In this document: piece by piece, positions 1 through 7,351 of the stretch | Position numbering within the stretch: the stretch's first letter is position 1 | Layout: each line of letters opens with the position of its first letter | Assembly: GCA_029863035.1 (NCBI GenBank) | Contig: JAOTWH010000015.1 | Coordinates: forward strand, 1 to 20,283 | Origin: Acidimicrobiia bacterium | GTDB taxonomy: Bacteria > Actinomycetota > Acidimicrobiia > UBA5794 > JAOTWH01 | Direction: 5' to 3' | DNA length: 20,283 nucleotides | Notes under the pieces: model-generated | The model's database searches: none | Told to the model about the DNA's origin: nothing | The model's input: only the letters and a program-made list of their open reading frames with translations | Program-made: the position numbers and the translations under genes

Positions 1-1032
1 GCGAGCCATTTCCATGCCCAACTTCTGTCCCACCCGGTAGCGAGCAACAGGAGAACTCAGCGCCCACTCCAGCCGAGCCACCAGATCGTCGACTCCGTCA
101 TAGAGACACGAGCTGTGGAAGTTCTTTGGGATCAGACCGGGATACGAGAGCCGGTTGGGCAGAACCGGGAAGGCCCCGGCGTACATCGCCTCAACCACCG
201 AGATGCCGAAGAACTCCTGCTGCGAGGTGCTAACCACGATGTCCGCCTCGCTCAGCAGTCGGACGTACTCATCATCGGGCGCCCACCCGAACTGGACAAC
301 TCGGTCGCCCAATCTCTCCTTGGCCGCCGTGAACTCCTCCGGTTCCTGGCGGAAGTTCTCGCCGCAGATGGCGACCCGGAACTCGGCGTCTCCTAGCCGG
401 TCGAGGGCAGCGAAGAATTCCCCTGGTCCCTTGTCGTGCTCCCACCGATGGTTCCACAAGATGAGGGGCGCACCGCCGGATGCAGCGTTGCGGTTGTCGA
501 TCCGTGATAGGTCGATCCCGACCGGAACGACTCGCGACCGCGGCACCACCTCGGCGATGGTGGCCTCATGGGTGTGATCTGGAAACTGCTTGAGGAACCG
601 TGGAAGCTCCTCGAAGAGGATGGTCCGATGGAACTCTGAGTTGAACCACACTTCGTCCGCCACGGTCATCGACAACCAGTTGGTCGTGCCGTATGTCAAG
701 TCGAACTCGTCGCCAGGCGGCACCGGATAGGTGAGCTGGTTCTCGTGCATGTAGAGCACTGTGGCGGGGTCGCCCAGAAAGCGTCGTGCTGCGCCGAGAA
801 AGGCGGGCAGATGCAACATGTCGGAGACCAGAAGCACATCGGGCTCTCCCCATTCGTCAACCACCGCCTTGGTTTCGTCGGCCAGCGTGCGAGTGGAGCC
901 CTGCATCCGCCATCTCCAAAAGCGTGCCTCGTGGCCCACGACCCGAACGTCGTGGCGAGTGAACTTGGCGTAGCCCTCGGCCCACGCTTGATGCGACCCA
1001 CCCAGGTAGGGCTCGACGATGAGTATCTTCAT
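1..1032 (-). CDS. GTDC1/DUF3524-family glycosyltransferase (tRNA-queuosine mannosyltransferase-like), 3' end cut by window edge
   Basis: The frame is open from an ATG at 1032 to base 1, giving 344 residues with no stop, so the C-terminus lies outside the window. The product begins MKILIVEPYLGGSHQAW and carries MHENQLTYPV (about 93-102) and WNHRWEHDK (about 190-198), both hallmarks of the GTDC1/DUF3524 group. A GT4-like C-terminal half follows, with STSQQEFFGISVVEAM (about 270-285). In animals this family (QTMAN) attaches mannose to queuosine in tRNA-Asp. The family assignment is strong, but the acceptor in bacteria is inference, and another GT-B substrate is possible. It starts 14 nt after the recR stop, so it is probably co-transcribed as the third gene of ybaB-recR-GT. 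A GGGAG lies about 8 nt before the ATG. No queuosine biosynthesis gene is visible here. Confidence 0.8.
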   Translation of the reverse strand, partial: MKILIVEPYLGGSHQAWAEGYAKFTRHDVRVVGHEARFWRWRMQGSTRTLADETKAVVDEWGEPDVLLVSDMLHLPAFLGAARRFLGDPATVLYMHENQLTYPVPPGDEFDLTYGTTNWLSMTVADEVWFNSEFHRTILFEELPRFLKQFPDHTHEATIAEVVPRSRVVPVGIDLSRIDNRNAASGGAPLILWNHRWEHDKGPGEFFAALDRLGDAEFRVAICGENFRQEPEEFTAAKERLGDRVVQFGWAPDDEYVRLLSEADIVVSTSQQEFFGISVVEAMYAGAFPVLPNRLSYPGLIPKNFHSSCLYDGVDDLVARLEWALSSPVARYRVGQKLGMEMAR

Positions 1033-1046
1033 GAGGAGGCTCCCGA

Positions 1047-1646
1047 CTAGCCCTCGATCTCTCGTCTCCCCGACAGCGCCCTTCCCAAAGTGAGCTCGTC
1101 GGCGTAGTCGAGGTCGCCTCCTACCGGAAGACCCGAGGCCAGCCTCGTCACCTTGACGCCGAGCGGCTTCAGCAAGCGAGCCAGATACAGAGCGGTGGCA
1201 TCCCCCTCGACCGTCGGGTTGGTGGCGGCGATCACCTCGGTTACCGACTCGTCTTCGATGCGGGCCACTAGCTCCTTCATGCGGAGCTGATCTGGTCCAA
1301 TGCCTTCGATCGGCGAAATGGCGCCGCCCAGTACGTGATAAAGACCTCTGAACTCCTGGGTGCGGTCGACCACAACGATGTCCTGGGGCCGCTCAACAAC
1401 GCAGATCGACCCCTTGTCGCGCCGCGGATCTCGACAGATGGAGCATTCCTCCTCGCCGGTGACATTGAAGCACCGGCGACACAACGTCACTTTGGCCCGC
1501 AGCTCGGTGATGGCGTCCGCCAGCTTCAAAGCGTCGGCTTCTTCAACGAGCAGGAGATGGAAAGCCAGCCGCTGGGCGCTCTTGACCCCCACGCCAGGCA
1601 GGCGGGCTAGCTCGTCGATGAGCTTTTGGACGGGGGGTTCGTACAT
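1047..1646 (-). CDS. recR: Recombination mediator protein RecR
   Basis: This 199-residue protein has the normal RecR length and domain order. An N-terminal helix-hairpin-helix region ([20 protein letters not shown], about 13-32) is followed by a four-cysteine zinc finger (C56, C59, C68, C71) and a Toprim domain (about 80-175) starting at [12 protein letters not shown]-terminal ATP-site-like segment ([20 protein letters not shown]) completes it. RecR works with RecO/RecF to load RecA onto SSB-coated single-stranded DNA at gaps and stalled forks. The ATG shares one base with the ybaB stop (TGATG), which implies translational coupling. The ybaB-recR pair is widely conserved. The usual upstream partner dnaX is not present in this window. 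Confidence 0.97.
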   Translation of the reverse strand: MYEPPVQKLIDELARLPGVGVKSAQRLAFHLLLVEEADALKLADAITELRAKVTLCRRCFNVTGEEECSICRDPRRDKGSICVVERPQDIVVVDRTQEFRGLYHVLGGAISPIEGIGPDQLRMKELVARIEDESVTEVIAATNPTVEGDATALYLARLLKPLGVKVTRLASGLPVGGDLDYADELTLGRALSGRREIEG

Positions 1647-1969
1647 CAGCCCAGCAGGCCGCCGAGATCCCCGCCGAGGCCACCAAGCGCCTGCTGCGCT
1701 TCTTGGTTGGCAGCCCTGATCGCCTGGTTGACGGCGGCCACCACCAGGTCACCAACCATCTCGGGATCGTCGGGATCGAGCACCGAGGGATCCAGTGCCA
1801 CCGACACCACCTCGCCATCCCCTCGCACCACCGCGGTGACAACACCCCCGCCGGCGGTCGCCTCGTACGTCTTGGTGGCCAGCTCCTCTTGAGCCTTTGT
1901 CACCTGGGCTTGCATTTGCTGGGCTTGCGCCAACAGGGCGCGCATATCTGGTTGGGGGCCTTTCGCCAT
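1646..1969 (-). CDS. YbaB/EbfC family nucleoid-associated protein
   Basis: This 107-residue protein begins [20 protein letters not shown]. It has the family pattern: an N-terminal amphipathic helix rich in Q and A, a central beta region (about 40-60) containing [25 protein letters not shown], and a C-terminal helix. The Gly/Leu-rich tail ([12 protein letters not shown]) is also typical. YbaB/EbfC dimers bind DNA and are encoded next to recR in many phyla. The start at 1969 is chosen because the product begins in register with the family and because TACGAT lies exactly 6 nt upstream, with no SD. That fits leaderless initiation. The frame stays open further upstream, but the added residues look non-protein-like and cross a terminator-like stem. 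Confidence 0.93.
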   Translation of the reverse strand: MAKGPQPDMRALLAQAQQMQAQVTKAQEELATKTYEATAGGGVVTAVVRGDGEVVSVALDPSVLDPDDPEMVGDLVVAAVNQAIRAANQEAQQALGGLGGDLGGLLG

Positions 1970-1975
1970 AGCCGA

Positions 1976-1981
1976 ATCGTA
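1976..1981 (-). promoter_or_regulatory. Candidate leaderless -10 box of ybaB
   Basis: TACGAT on the minus strand is followed by exactly 6 nt and then the ybaB ATG. This fits the actinobacterial TANNNT -10 pattern with transcription starting at the start codon. No clear -35 or SD is visible. Confidence 0.45.
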
Positions 1982-1995
1982 CCGCGCCTCAACGC

Positions 1996-2027
1996 GAGAA
2001 GGCCCCCGCCACAGCGGGGGCCTTCTC
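1996..2027 (-). terminator. 14-bp perfect GC-rich hairpin upstream of ybaB (terminator or attenuator)
   Basis: Arms 1996-2009 and 2014-2027 are perfectly complementary, with a 4-nt loop. There is no U-tract on either side. On the minus strand it separates the upstream structured leader (with its 13-codon ORF) from the ybaB -10 box, so it could end that leader transcript. It could also act as an attenuator. The direction of action is not determined by sequence. Confidence 0.5.
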
Positions 2028-2168
2028 CTGGAAGTAGGACGGGAAGCACTTCTGTCTAGGTGACAGTCGCAGAGGACAAAGCTGCGAGCCTCCTGTCCCG
2101 GTGGTCCGAGTTGTAGTCGCCACCTTCTTTCCCTATCGGGAGAGCGGCGACCTTTGGGGGTCAACCGC

Positions 2169-2210
2169 TCAGCGCTCGACCACCTCCGGAGTCCTAGATA
2201 AACCAAACAT
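2169..2210 (-). CDS. Candidate 13-residue leader ORF behind an extended Shine-Dalgarno
   Basis: On the minus strand an ATG at 2210 opens a 13-codon frame, MFGLSRTPEVVER, ending in TGA. The preceding sequence (2211-2232) contains AGAAAGGAGGTG, matching the complement of the 16S rRNA 3' tail over about 12 consecutive bases, with a 10-nt spacer from AGGAGGT to the ATG. Most genes in this window have much weaker SDs or none. Downstream, before ybaB, lie several potential stem-loops and the 14-bp hairpin at 1996-2027. The peptide resembles no family I recognise. It could be a regulatory leader peptide, a true microprotein, or a chance ORF behind a ribosome-binding-like site. Confidence 0.4.
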   Translation of the reverse strand: MFGLSRTPEVVER

Positions 2211-2320
2211 TGCTGGGACCACCTCCTTTCTCCGTGGCGACATGATGCCACAACTCCACGCGTTTGCAAGCCATCGTTCGAAACGGTCTAATCCTGATAC
2301 AGAAAATGAAAGGAAAACAG

Positions 2321-3277
2321 ATGCGTTTCGGTGCATTCGTTCCCCAGGGCTGGCGCATGGACCTCGTCGGCGTCGCCCCGGAAGAGCACTGGCCAACCAT
2401 GTTGGCGGTTGCCAGCGAAATCGAAAAGACCGGGTACGAGTCGGCCTGGGTGTATGACCACTTCCATTCCGTCCCCGACCCCACACAGGAGCCTGTCTAC
2501 GAAGCCTGGACGCTGATGGCGGCATTGGCAGCATCGACCAAGAACATCCGGCTCGGCCAGATGTGCACCTGCAACAGCTACCGGCCTCCCTCCTACATGG
2601 CGAAGGTCGCTGCTTCGATCGATGTCATCTCCGGTGGACGCCTGGAGTTCGCCATCGGCGCAGGCTGGTACGAGCACGAGTACCTCGCCTACGGCTATCC
2701 CTTCCCATCAGGCGGCACCCGCATCGCCCAGCTCAACGAAGCTGTGCAGATCATCAAGGCCATGTGGGCCGACGAAGAGGCCACGTTCAAGGGAGAGCAC
2801 TACACCGTGGACGGCGCCATCTGTCAGCCCAAGCCATTGCAGACACCCCATCCCCCGGTGTGGATCGCCGGCGGCGGCGAGAAGAAGACGCTTCGGGTGG
2901 TGGCTGAACATGCCGACTACTCGAACTTCGGCGCCGCGCCCGAGCACTTCGAACACAAGTCCAATATCTTGAAGGAACACTGCGAGGCCATCGGTCGCGA
3001 CTACGCGGACATCGGCCGCACTGCGATCTTCCACACGATCATCGGCAACACCGAGGCCGAGCTAGAGACGAAGGTGGAGCGGGTCGCCAAGGATTCAGGG
3101 CGAGATTCCGCTTGGGTCTGGAAGAGCTACTTCATCGGACAACCCGAAAAAGTGATCGAGCGACTGGGCAAGCTGAGGCAGTTGGGCTGCGTCCACGTCC
3201 AGGCCTACTTCCCAGATGCGGCGTGGGGCGACGGCCTTCAACACTTCGCCTCCGAGGTGATTCCGGCGCTCAGCTAG
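2321..3277 (+). CDS. LLM-class F420-dependent oxidoreductase
   Basis: This 318-residue luciferase-like TIM-barrel protein begins MRFGAFVPQGW and resembles the Rv1855c-type subgroup. Family features are WVYDHFHSVPDP (about 44-55), the strand LAASTKNIRLGQMCTC, the segment VISGGRLEFAIGAGWYEHEY (about 105-124), and the late strand PPVWIAGGGEKKTLRVV. These proteins transfer hydride to or from deazaflavin F420, and sometimes FMN; the substrate cannot be read from the sequence. ATG 2321 is chosen over upstream in-frame ATGs at 2264 and 2306 because AAAGGA lies about 8 nt before it and family members begin at this point. The gene stands alone, divergent from the ybaB leader and convergent with the next minus-strand gene. 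Confidence 0.88.
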   Translation: MRFGAFVPQGWRMDLVGVAPEEHWPTMLAVASEIEKTGYESAWVYDHFHSVPDPTQEPVYEAWTLMAALAASTKNIRLGQMCTCNSYRPPSYMAKVAASIDVISGGRLEFAIGAGWYEHEYLAYGYPFPSGGTRIAQLNEAVQIIKAMWADEEATFKGEHYTVDGAICQPKPLQTPHPPVWIAGGGEKKTLRVVAEHADYSNFGAAPEHFEHKSNILKEHCEAIGRDYADIGRTAIFHTIIGNTEAELETKVERVAKDSGRDSAWVWKSYFIGQPEKVIERLGKLRQLGCVHVQAYFPDAAWGDGLQHFASEVIPALS

Positions 3278-3307
3278 CCCGGTCAACAACGAGCTACGGT
3301 CGAGGAA

Positions 3308-3910
3308 CTAGTACAGCTTGCCCCATCCGCCCGTGTGGTAACTGAACTCCGGATCTGAGATCACTCCGGCTTCCTTCATGACGGTACGCAGATCGTCGGA
3401 GGATGCCAGGGACCGCAGCGAATCGAACGACTCAGCTTGGTGGTAAACGACGGCTGTCGACGGGTCGTCAGTCGATCGGTTTACCGCGTGGCCGATGATT
3501 CCTGCTTGGGCCCGCATCTCGTCGGCTCCGTCGTAGCCAGCCAGCCAGGTGTCGAAGTCCTCGACGCGGTGGCTGATGATCATCCCAGGGAGCTCTCGAT
3601 CCCATACGACCGATTCCCGCACTGGAGTCATCCACATGAACTCGGGTGCGCTGGTAACCCCGGCCTTTCCCATCAGGGCCTTCAACTCGTCGGACCCCGC
3701 ATAGGCCTTGAACTTGTCCTCGTCCCCCACCGCGAAGAAGATGCTCAAGCTGTTCGGATCAGCTTCGGCACGGTTGATGTGGTGCCCGAGAAAGCCGTTG
3801 GAGTGCCGCCCCGATTCGTTCTCATCGAATACTGCTTTCCAGGCGTCGAAGTCGGCGACCTGGTAACTAATTACCACCGCAGCCGGTGGCAACTGAGCGG
3901 AATCTGTCAT
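3308..3910 (-). CDS. Duplicated alpha/beta-barrel-like (ABM/DUF1330-like) domain protein, function unknown
   Basis: This 200-residue protein consists of two related halves, about 12-95 and 109-192. Shared landmarks, in order, are VISYQVADFDAWKAVFDE against IISHRVEDFDTWLAGYDG, then GHHINRAEADP against GHAVNRSTDDP. The next shared pair is the helix SDELKALMGKAGVTSAPEF against SDDLRTVMKEAGVISDPEF. Each half looks like a ferredoxin-like dimeric barrel unit (ABM/DUF1330 type), so the protein may form the barrel within one chain. No signal peptide or membrane segment is seen. AGGAGGT lies 7 nt before the ATG at 3910, the best SD of any large gene here. The fold class is inference from pattern, and no function can be assigned. 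Confidence 0.7.
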   Translation of the reverse strand: MTDSAQLPPAAVVISYQVADFDAWKAVFDENESGRHSNGFLGHHINRAEADPNSLSIFFAVGDEDKFKAYAGSDELKALMGKAGVTSAPEFMWMTPVRESVVWDRELPGMIISHRVEDFDTWLAGYDGADEMRAQAGIIGHAVNRSTDDPSTAVVYHQAESFDSLRSLASSDDLRTVMKEAGVISDPEFSYHTGGWGKLY

Positions 3911-3979
3911 CGCTATACCTCCTAAGTGAGCGGTGGCCCGGCTGTTTGCTCAGCGAGATCGCTCGACGATAGACCCAAG

Positions 3980-4411
3980 CTACTCGGCTATTTCAGCCGG
4001 TGCTGGCCCTGGTATCTCGCTGATCTCGAACAGGTGGCCATCGGGATCGCGGAAGAAGCAGCGGATCTCTTGACCCCAGTCGTAAGGCGGTGTTAGGAAC
4101 TCTGCGCCGCGTGACTTGAGCGTCTCGTAGGAGGCCTGGCAATCCTGCACTCGAATGGTGAATGAGTGGCTCACGACATCGGGTGTAGCGGGAGGGGCGA
4201 AGGTCACGGTTGGCTTGTCCTCCGTCGGTTCGCCACCCGTTACCACCAGCAGCCATGCCTCGTTGAACTTGAAGACCGCAGAGGTGCCCCCGTATTCGCC
4301 GGTGAGTTCGGCGCCGAGCACATCGCGGTACCAGGCGACGGACGTCGCGTAATCGCTCACTACCAGGATGTGAGTGAGGGCAATGTCAGGAGTCGGGAAC
4401 TGAGCGCTCAT
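3980..4411 (-). CDS. VOC (glyoxalase/bleomycin-resistance/dioxygenase) family protein
   Basis: This 143-residue protein has one vicinal-oxygen-chelate domain made of two beta-alpha-beta-beta-beta units. Visible landmarks are ALTHILVVSDYATSVAWYRDV near the N-terminus, SHSFTIRVQD at the start of the second unit, and the closing FFRDPDGHLFEISE. Likely metal ligands are H14, H82 and E129. Reactions in the superfamily range from glyoxalase to ring cleavage to drug binding, so the substrate is unknown. The ATG overlaps the stop of the upstream gamma-glutamylcyclotransferase-like gene by four bases (ATGA), so translation is probably coupled. It is the last gene of the three-gene hydrolase unit. Confidence 0.88.
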   Translation of the reverse strand: MSAQFPTPDIALTHILVVSDYATSVAWYRDVLGAELTGEYGGTSAVFKFNEAWLLVVTGGEPTEDKPTVTFAPPATPDVVSHSFTIRVQDCQASYETLKSRGAEFLTPPYDWGQEIRCFFRDPDGHLFEISEIPGPAPAEIAE

Positions 4412-4749
4412 GGCGGGGGCATCGACTCATAGATGAACGCCTTCACGATCTCACCGGAATCGAGCTTGGCGTCGACCTCGATCCGGCGATAGCCCTCGCC
4501 CTCGAAGCGATCGAGACGTTCCCAGTGATCGGAAAGCTGATCCGATTCGAAGAGGTGGATCGGCACTTCGGGGAGCTTGGAATCGACCACAAAGCCGGGG
4601 TAACCCTGATACTCACCCCAGGTGTGGGGCCGCACCTCACCGTGGACCCAACCCTTGGACCACCCACCCGTTATGTGCGATTCGAGCACGTGGTTGTTCG
4701 ACTCACCGGGAGCCAGCGTTCCGTAAACGGCCAGACGGTTGTGAGACAT
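4408..4749 (-). CDS. Gamma-glutamylcyclotransferase-like (GGCT/AIG2 fold) protein
   Basis: This 113-residue protein contains the signature YGTLAPGE (9-16) near the N-terminus and LDRFEGEGYRR (79-89) towards the end. The acidic residue E83 in the latter is the likely catalytic Glu. This architecture is the GGCT/AIG2/BtrG fold. Enzymes of this type cyclise gamma-glutamyl groups to 5-oxoproline, and the acceptor amine here is unknown. The start at ATG 4749 is chosen because it overlaps the upstream hydrolase stop as TGATG and puts YGTL in the family position. An upstream in-frame ATG at 4854 would add 35 non-conserved residues inside the hydrolase gene. Confidence 0.83.
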   Translation of the reverse strand: MSHNRLAVYGTLAPGESNNHVLESHITGGWSKGWVHGEVRPHTWGEYQGYPGFVVDSKLPEVPIHLFESDQLSDHWERLDRFEGEGYRRIEVDAKLDSGEIVKAFIYESMPPP

Positions 4750-5726
4750 CAACCAGGGCTGGCGACCTGGCGCTCCTTGGCGAAGTCGAGCACCAGATCG
4801 GTGAAGGCCATTGGGTCCTCCCAATGAGCCATGTGACCCACCGAGTCCAGCCACTCCAGCTTCGCCCCTGGGATGCCGTCGGCCAATTCCTGGGCGCCTT
4901 CGGGGAGCAGGGTCTTGTCCTCCACACCGTGGATCACGAGCGATGGGACGGTGAACTCCTTGAGGCGAGACCTGAGGTCGAACGGCTCAAGCGTTAGCGG
5001 AGCGTTGCGGATAGTTTCCGACTCGGTGGCGCCGTGCAGAGCGTTGAGGCCCTTGACGTGCGAGGCCCTTGGGGTTCGGCCGAAGTTGAGCGCCGATAGC
5101 AGTGGGCCATGAATGTCGTGAGCGATGAGCCACTCTGCGAAACCAGCCTTGAGTGCCGCTAACTGGGCCCGGTTCTGCGGGATGTCGAAGATCCCTCCGG
5201 CCGTAGTGGAGGCAAGGACGATGCCGGCAACCCGTTCGCTGGCGATGTCGGGGTGCTCCAATGCGAACATTTGAGTGGCCATGCCCCCCATGCTGTGCCC
5301 AACCACGATCGCATCGCGCAAGTCGAAGTGTTCCAGCACCGAACGCAGGTCTTTTCCGAACTGTTCCATGGACCAGCCGTCGTCGCCCACGCCAGAGCCG
5401 CCGTGGCCTCGCATGTCGTAAGCGATGACCTTGTGACCGGCCGCCACCAGCTCTTCGTAGATGGGGGACCAGGCGTCCACCGAGACCATCAGGCCGTGGA
5501 CCAGAACGATGGGCGAGCCTTTGCCGGCGACAACGGCGCGCAGTGTGGCCCCATCGTGGGTTGGCACCTTGACCATCTCGCCGGGAGGAGTGAAAGGACG
5601 CCAGTAGGGATCCTCATCGGGGTTCTGCTCGAGCTTGGCCACCAGCGAACGCTCCACGGCGTAGCCAATGGCGGCGATGCCGCCGATGACGATTCCGGCC
5701 TTGAATAGACCCTTGAAGAGACCCAT
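4749..5726 (-). CDS. Alpha/beta hydrolase with N-terminal membrane anchor
   Basis: This 325-residue protein has a hydrophobic N-terminal helix (about 8-24, AGIVIGGIAAIGYAV), probably an uncleaved membrane anchor. An alpha/beta-hydrolase domain follows from about 50. Catalytic elements visible are the oxyanion motif VHGLM (76-80), the nucleophile elbow GHSMGG (S145), the acid in GVEDKTL (D270) and the histidine in GHMAHWEDP (H298). It is probably an esterase or lipase-like enzyme; the substrate is unknown. No SD precedes the ATG, but TAGCCT lies 7 nt upstream, suggesting a leaderless start and therefore its own promoter 54 nt after dcd. It heads a coupled unit with the GGCT-like and VOC genes. 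Confidence 0.92.
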   Translation of the reverse strand: MGLFKGLFKAGIVIGGIAAIGYAVERSLVAKLEQNPDEDPYWRPFTPPGEMVKVPTHDGATLRAVVAGKGSPIVLVHGLMVSVDAWSPIYEELVAAGHKVIAYDMRGHGGSGVGDDGWSMEQFGKDLRSVLEHFDLRDAIVVGHSMGGMATQMFALEHPDIASERVAGIVLASTTAGGIFDIPQNRAQLAALKAGFAEWLIAHDIHGPLLSALNFGRTPRASHVKGLNALHGATESETIRNAPLTLEPFDLRSRLKEFTVPSLVIHGVEDKTLLPEGAQELADGIPGAKLEWLDSVGHMAHWEDPMAFTDLVLDFAKERQVASPG

Positions 5727-5733
5727 GGCCGCA

Positions 5734-5739
5734 AGGCTA
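5734..5739 (-). promoter_or_regulatory. Candidate leaderless -10 box of the hydrolase operon
   Basis: TAGCCT on the minus strand lies 7 nt before the hydrolase ATG, and no SD is present in between. No convincing -35 is seen. Confidence 0.4.
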
Positions 5740-5779
5740 GTGACGACGCCAATAGGCCACGCCGGGACCCAAATCCGTC

Positions 5780-6346
5780 CTAACCCTGGAAGTCCTCGTG
5801 TATCCGGCTAGGGGTGGGGCCGCGCTGGCCCTGGTACTTGGAGCCCGCCGCCGTCGACCCGTACGGAGCGTCTGCCGGAGTGGACAGCTGATAGAAGCTG
5901 ATCTGGCCGATCTTCATGTTCGGATAGATGGCGATGGGCAGGTTGGCAACGTTGGACAACTCCAACGTCAAGTGGCCCTCGAATCCGGGATCGACGAAGC
6001 CGGCGGTGGAGTGGATGAGCAGGCCGAGACGACCGAGCGACGACTTGCCTTCCAGTCGGGCCACGAGGTCGTTAGCGATGCGCACTACCTCGAGAGTAGA
6101 CCCGAGCACGAACTCGCCAGGATGAAGCACGAAAGGCTGCTTCTCCTCTGCCTCCACCTCCGTTGTCAGCTCGCTCTGTGGTTCCTTGGGGTCGATGAAG
6201 GGGTAGCGGTGGTTCTCAAAGACCCGGAAGTAGCGGTCGACTCGAAGATCGACGCTCGAGGGCTGGATGAACGCGGGATCGAAGGGATCGATGCCGATGC
6301 GCCCCGCCTCGATCGCCTCACGGATTGTCCGATCGCTGAAGATCAC
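5780..6346 (-). CDS. dcd: dCTP deaminase, probably the bifunctional dUMP-forming type
   Basis: This 188-residue protein is co-linear with mycobacterial Dcd. Motifs are [18 protein letters not shown] (about 18-35), [13 protein letters not shown] (about 74-86), [11 protein letters not shown] (99-109) and [10 protein letters not shown] (113-122). The segment GHLTLELSN with likely catalytic E129 and the closing [13 protein letters not shown] complete the match. The M. tuberculosis enzyme converts dCTP to dUMP in one protein (deaminase plus dUTPase), feeding thymidylate synthesis without releasing dUTP. The close similarity suggests the same here; that step is inference. The start codon is GTG at 6346. 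There is no SD, but TACCAT lies 6 nt upstream. It follows the ABC ATPase gene by 18 nt. Confidence 0.95.
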   Translation of the reverse strand: MIFSDRTIREAIEAGRIGIDPFDPAFIQPSSVDLRVDRYFRVFENHRYPFIDPKEPQSELTTEVEAEEKQPFVLHPGEFVLGSTLEVVRIANDLVARLEGKSSLGRLGLLIHSTAGFVDPGFEGHLTLELSNVANLPIAIYPNMKIGQISFYQLSTPADAPYGSTAAGSKYQGQRGPTPSRIHEDFQG

Positions 6347-6352
6347 GGCGGG

Positions 6353-6358
6353 ATGGTA
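6353..6358 (-). promoter_or_regulatory. Candidate leaderless -10 box of dcd
   Basis: TACCAT on the minus strand is followed by 6 nt and then the dcd GTG. It lies in the 18-nt gap after the ABC ATPase gene, so dcd could be transcribed from its own start as well as by read-through. Confidence 0.45.
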
Positions 6359-6364
6359 GAGACC

Positions 6365-7351
6365 TCAGTCCGCGGTTGCTCTACCCACGCCCTCGAGATC
6401 CAGCTCGGCGGCGCGAATGCAGCGGACCAAAGCGCCCCGAACGAAGCTGGGCTGGGGCACCGCGGCGCGGCAGCCATCGATAGCGAACTCGCAACGAGGT
6501 GCGAACGGACATCCCGGGTCGAGCCACGCGATATCGGGAACATCACCGGGTATCGGCTTAAGGCGACGCCCTCGCCCTGGCAATGACGCCAGCAAACCAG
6601 CGGTGTAAGGGTGCCGGGGGGAGTGGAAGATGAGGTCGACCGGGCCCTCCTCCACGATCCGACCGCCATAGACCACCGCCACGCGGTCGGCCAAGCCAGC
6701 CACGACGCCCAGGTCGTGGGTGATGAGAAGCAATGCCATGCCCCACCGCTCTCTCAGGTCTCGGATGATCGAGGTGACAGCGCTGGCCACCGTCGGGTCG
6801 AGCCCGGACAGTGGCTCATCGGCGATGAGCAGCCGAGGACCCGACAAAAGTGTGGCGGCCAGCATGGCCCGCTGGGCTTCTCCCCGGCTCATCTCGTGAG
6901 CAAAGGACCACAGGAATCGGCGTTTCTCGGGAAGCCTCACCTCGCCAAGCGCATCGACAACGCGCTGCTCGATCTCGTCGGGGTCCATGTCGAAGTGCTC
7001 GTCGAGTACCTCCCCGGCCTGTTGGCCGAGGAACTCGGTTGGGTCCCACGCACCGATCGGATCCTGGAACAGCACGCCGATACCCAGCCCGACCAGCTTC
7101 CGCCACTCGGCGTCGTCCACCGCGCTGAGGTCATGACCTTCGAAGTACGCCTTGCCACCCGTTGCCTTGGTGCCGAATGGCAACAACCCCACTCCCCCCA
7201 GAGCGATGAGCGATTTGCCCGAGCCGGATTCGCCAACCAACGCCAGCACCTCACCCTCGTCGACGCTGAAGCTGGCATCCACCACTGCCGGTCGCCACTC
7301 TTCGCCCGACTTCACCGCGACATCGAGCGAATCCACCTCGTACAGGGCCAT
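6365..7351 (-). CDS. Oligopeptide/dipeptide-type ABC transporter ATPase (OppD/DppD-like), orphan
   Basis: This 328-residue protein is an ABC nucleotide-binding domain with the Opp/Dpp C-terminal extension. Visible elements are Walker A GESGSGKS (40-47), the Q-loop in LFQDP (Q96), Walker B LLIADEP (174-180) and the H-loop histidine H212 in LLITHDLG. The signature motif is MSRGEAQ (154-160), not the usual LSGGQ or FSGGM. The tail PYTAGLLASLPG followed by CPFAPRC and two more cysteines (C281, C287, C294, C311) is the four-cysteine pattern of OppD/DppD proteins. No permease, second ATPase or binding-protein gene is adjacent, so the partner components must be elsewhere. TAGGGT lies 7 nt before the ATG without an SD, suggesting leaderless initiation. 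Confidence 0.9.
   Translation of the reverse strand: MALYEVDSLDVAVKSGEEWRPAVVDASFSVDEGEVLALVGESGSGKSLIALGGVGLLPFGTKATGGKAYFEGHDLSAVDDAEWRKLVGLGIGVLFQDPIGAWDPTEFLGQQAGEVLDEHFDMDPDEIEQRVVDALGEVRLPEKRRFLWSFAHEMSRGEAQRAMLAATLLSGPRLLIADEPLSGLDPTVASAVTSIIRDLRERWGMALLLITHDLGVVAGLADRVAVVYGGRIVEEGPVDLIFHSPRHPYTAGLLASLPGRGRRLKPIPGDVPDIAWLDPGCPFAPRCEFAIDGCRAAVPQPSFVRGALVRCIRAAELDLEGVGRATAD

Noticed and set aside
1970..2235. SRP (4.5S) RNA or a tRNA upstream of ybaB-recR, as found near dnaX in some genomes.
   Set aside because: The conserved SRP apical loop sequence and the tRNA T-loop consensus are absent on both strands.
2264..2320. Longer N-terminus of the luciferase-like oxidoreductase (ATG at 2264 or 2306).
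   Set aside because: The best SD (AAAGGA) serves ATG 2321, and family members start at MRFG. The added residues are not conserved-looking.
5798..6586. A 262-codon plus-strand frame.
   Set aside because: It is antisense to dcd and the end of the ABC ATPase gene, both of which have clear motifs; no domain is recognisable in it.
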